DNA of 7,570 nt from Cyclobacteriaceae bacterium (GTDB taxonomy: Bacteria; Bacteroidota; Bacteroidia; Cytophagales; Cyclobacteriaceae). Made by a program: the position numbers and the translations under genes. Within the stretch, counting starts at the first letter, position 1. Each line of letters starts with the position of its first letter. Of the stretch, positions 5,353 through 7,570 are shown in pieces. The notes below the pieces were generated by a model that saw only the letters and a program-made list of their open reading frames with translations, had not been told where the DNA came from and did no database searches. The stretch lies in the NCBI GenBank assembly GCA_013140395.1, contig JABFSY010000399.1:1-7570 (forward strand), written 5' to 3'.

Positions 5353-7570
5353 TTATATCTTTTCCTTCAAAATTTGAAACGAAATCAAGATTTTTTCAGC
5401 CATTATTTTTAGTTCTTCATAGCGATCAAATGCATCTTTTCCCGGCCTTTGATCGGCCTGATCCAGCATCTGACGCAGGTAGTTGAGTTGATCAATCAAC
5501 ACCGGCTTTTGATAATGCCCTTCTTTCATGATCAGCTCTTCTTCTAAAACAGTCAACTGTTTTACCAACGCTTTTTGAGATTCGCTGGCTTTGTTTTCTT
5601 TGATCAGTTGACTTAATTTTTTATGCTGTTCTTTGATACGGTCAACAACACGCTTACAACTATCTTCCAGCACAACAATCTGCAATGCTAGTTTTTCCTG
5701 CAACTTAATATCATCCCCATTGATTTTCCCTACGGTTCTTGGGTCCGGAAGTACCTTGAAAATTTTTGATTGCGTCTGCCCATCCACAGTGAGCCTCACC
5801 TCGTAAGTACCTGGGCCTACCATAGGGCCGCCCTTTTTATTTTTAGCTGGGTTTTTATCCCACGGTCCTTCATGTAGCAGATCCCAGCGGAATCGATGGG
5901 CGCCCGCTTTTTTATCAATGTCGGCCTTAACATCCTTCTTAATAAATCCGGTAGCCATATTCTTCTCACCATATTGAGTTGTGTCTTTTGGTGGTAGTAC
6001 GCTGGTAAACGTGCGAATTACTTTTTGACCCGAAAGAATTTCCACCTTGATATCGTTTACAGCTTTGGTGGCTAAGTAGTAATCAATGACCATCGATGGC
6101 GCAGGATAGTTCACCAGATCTGATTTTCCAGATCCCGTAAAGCGATAGCGATATGTATCGAGGGGTTTATACAAATAAGACTTTGCTTTCTTGGCTTCAA
6201 CCAATTGATGTAACGGAGAAATGTTATCCAGTATCCAGAACGAACGACCCATTGTAGAGATCATTAAGTCTTTTCTGAAAATTTTAATATCTGTTACGGG
6301 TGTGACGGGAAGATTTTGTTGAAATAATTTCCAGGTGATTCCATCGTCCATAGAAATGTACATTCCATACTCAGTTCCTGCATAGAGCAGTCCTTCTACA
6401 GATGGATCTTCTCTTACCACGCGAATGGGAAAATCATTGGGGATTCCGTTTTTGCCATCAGTCAATAAAACCCAATTCTTACCAAAGTCGATCGTTTTAA
6501 AGATGTAAGGTTTCCAATCTCCCAATTGATAACGCAATACAGAGAAATAAGCTTTCCCTTCTTTATGAGGTGATGGCTCCACACAATCGACACGTCCACC
6601 GGATGCTAATGACTTTGGAGTTACGTTCTCCCATTTTTTGCCACCGTCTAAAGTCACATGCACCGGCCCATCGTTTGCGCCTACCCAAATCAAGCCTTGC
6701 TTGAGCGATGATTCTTTCACATCATAAATAGTACTATAATATTCTTCTCCGGTAATGTCGCGAGTAATTGGAGAGCCGGAGATAACCTGTTTATCCGGTT
6801 CGCGTGCTGTCAGATCAGGTGAGATAATTTCCCACGTCAATCCATCATTGGTCGTTTTGTGCAAATACTGCGAAGCATGGTAAACGATGTTGGAGTTATG
6901 AGGAGATACGTGAATAGGAGATACCCGTTGAAAACGGAATTTCAATTCGTCCGGTTGATGGCTGTAAATATTAGAAGCTCCAACGATGTACATTCTTTCT
7001 TGCCCCGTTCTTTTATCATAAACGCCAAACCGACCTTTGCAATTGGAGTAAACAATATTGGCATCTCCGGGCTTTGGAATAGCCGGACCGGTTTCACATC
7101 CCCCTACTGCCATCCAAAAACTGGCAGGGCCCCCAGGTGCATCATACGGTGGCAAACTAGGAACTGATATTGTGGTATTGTCCTGCTGCCCACCATAGAT
7201 CCAATAGGGATATTGATCATCTGCTTCAATCTGATAGATCTCTGCAGTAGGCTGATTGCTTTGTGATGACCATGTCTTGCCGCCATTAACAGAAACATTC
7301 GCGCCACCATCATTGGATTGAATCAATATTGAAGTGTCTTTCTTGTTGATCCACAAATCATGATTATCACCATGGGGTGGTGTAATCTTTTGCCAGGTCT
7401 TCCCTCCATCTTTAGATTTAAAGAAATCAGTGGACATCACAAACACAACATCAGCATTCAGTGGGTTTGCTTCTACATTGCAGTAATAGAACGGACGGTC
7501 AATCAATTCTTTTTTGTCAACGACCAGGTTGAAGGATTCACCTTGGTCGTTCGACCGATACAAACCACCT
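5353..7570 (-). CDS. Asp-box (BNR/sortilin-like) beta-propeller protein, 5'-truncated
   Basis: The frame is open from the right edge to a stop at 5353, giving about 738 residues of a larger protein whose start lies outside. The first in-window residues read GGLYRSNDQGESF, so the TTG at 7563 is an internal Leu codon, not a start. Numbering from that Leu, Asp-box motifs (S/T-x-D-x-G-x-T/S-W/F or close variants) occur at 4, 50, 91, 237, 304, 357 and 404, which marks a VPS10/BNR-type propeller. After the last blade (STMGRSFWILDNISPLHQL, 436-454) comes a beta-rich segment with HRFRWDL (556-562) and YEVRLTVDGQTQSKIFKVLPDPR (587-609), resembling an Ig-like linker. A charged, probably helical coiled-coil tail follows (about 618-736). 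Bacteroidota relatives are about 1000 residues long, exported, and annotated as glycosyl hydrolases or WD40/YVTN/BNR-like proteins, but no catalytic residue set is established. The C terminus shows no type IX sorting domain. Substrate unknown. Confidence 0.88.
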   Translation of the reverse strand, partial: GGLYRSNDQGESFNLVVDKKELIDRPFYYCNVEANPLNADVVFVMSTDFFKSKDGGKTWQKITPPHGDNHDLWINKKDTSILIQSNDGGANVSVNGGKTWSSQSNQPTAEIYQIEADDQYPYWIYGGQQDNTTISVPSLPPYDAPGGPASFWMAVGGCETGPAIPKPGDANIVYSNCKGRFGVYDKRTGQERMYIVGASNIYSHQPDELKFRFQRVSPIHVSPHNSNIVYHASQYLHKTTNDGLTWEIISPDLTAREPDKQVISGSPITRDITGEEYYSTIYDVKESSLKQGLIWVGANDGPVHVTLDGGKKWENVTPKSLASGGRVDCVEPSPHKEGKAYFSVLRYQLGDWKPYIFKTIDFGKNWVLLTDGKNGIPNDFPIRVVREDPSVEGLLYAGTEYGMYISMDDGITWKLFQQNLPVTPVTDIKIFRKDLMISTMGRSFWILDNISPLHQLVEAKKAKSYLYKPLDTYRYRFTGSGKSDLVNYPAPSMVIDYYLATKAVNDIKVEILSGQKVIRTFTSVLPPKDTTQYGEKNMATGFIKKDVKADIDKKAGAHRFRWDLLHEGPWDKNPAKNKKGGPMVGPGTYEVRLTVDGQTQSKIFKVLPDPRTVGKINGDDIKLQEKLALQIVVLEDSCKRVVDRIKEQHKKLSQLIKENKASESQKALVKQLTVLEEELIMKEGHYQKPVLIDQLNYLRQMLDQADQRPGKDAFDRYEELKIMAEKILISFQILKEKI

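Noticed and set aside
7561..7563. TTG as the start codon of the large Asp-box protein.
   Set aside because: The frame stays open to the window edge and the preceding codons (Gly-Gly) complete a typical GGLYRS blade motif, so this is an internal Leu codon.

Overview
The window looks like a chromosomal segment from a Bacteroidota bacterium, probably a Cytophagales-type environmental species; that placement is an inference. It rests on moderate-to-low GC, AT-rich leaders with no clear Shine-Dalgarno sequence, several lipoprotein signal peptides of Bacteroidota flavour, and a large Asp-box (BNR/sortilin-like) propeller protein of a kind common in that phylum. I see no tRNA, rRNA, CRISPR array, insertion sequence or phage gene.

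Left part (1-1555, plus strand): the last 30 codons of an msrB-type methionine sulfoxide reductase overlap by 8 nt the start of a complete GH32 beta-fructosidase/levanase predicted to be a lipoprotein. No SusC/SusD pair or other fructan-utilisation gene is visible beside it.

Centre (1520-4392, minus strand): five collinear genes. In transcription order they are a small zinc-ribbon protein, a VOC/glyoxalase-fold protein, a DGPF (YCII-related) protein, an NTF2/SnoaL-like lipoprotein, and an ECF42-type sigma factor with a long C-terminal TPR-like extension. ECF42 sigma factors are known to occur with DGPF proteins and to lack a classical anti-sigma factor, so this is most simply read as a sigma factor with its effector genes. 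Two sequence signals support an internal regulatory layout. An ECF-type promoter candidate (TGTCCGA, 16 nt, CGTC) lies in the 79-nt gap before the DGPF gene. A hairpin followed by six T residues lies in the 92-nt gap after it, so effector transcription may end or attenuate before the lipoprotein-sigma pair. The sigma gene runs 36 bp into the 3' end of the GH32 gene, tail to tail.

Right part (4393-7570): a 271-nt spacer with a tandem 11-bp repeat and a palindrome; a small DUF4352-like lipoprotein gene (minus); a 233-nt AT-rich spacer holding a perfect 12-bp inverted repeat; then the 3' part of a large Asp-box propeller protein (minus) whose start lies beyond the window. These genes have no evident functional link to the sigma cluster.

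The ECF42 cluster is the most interesting part. It is a local variant of a known association rather than a clearly new system; the less familiar points are the separate lipoprotein NTF2-like protein fused into the sigma transcript, and the promoter/terminator arrangement.
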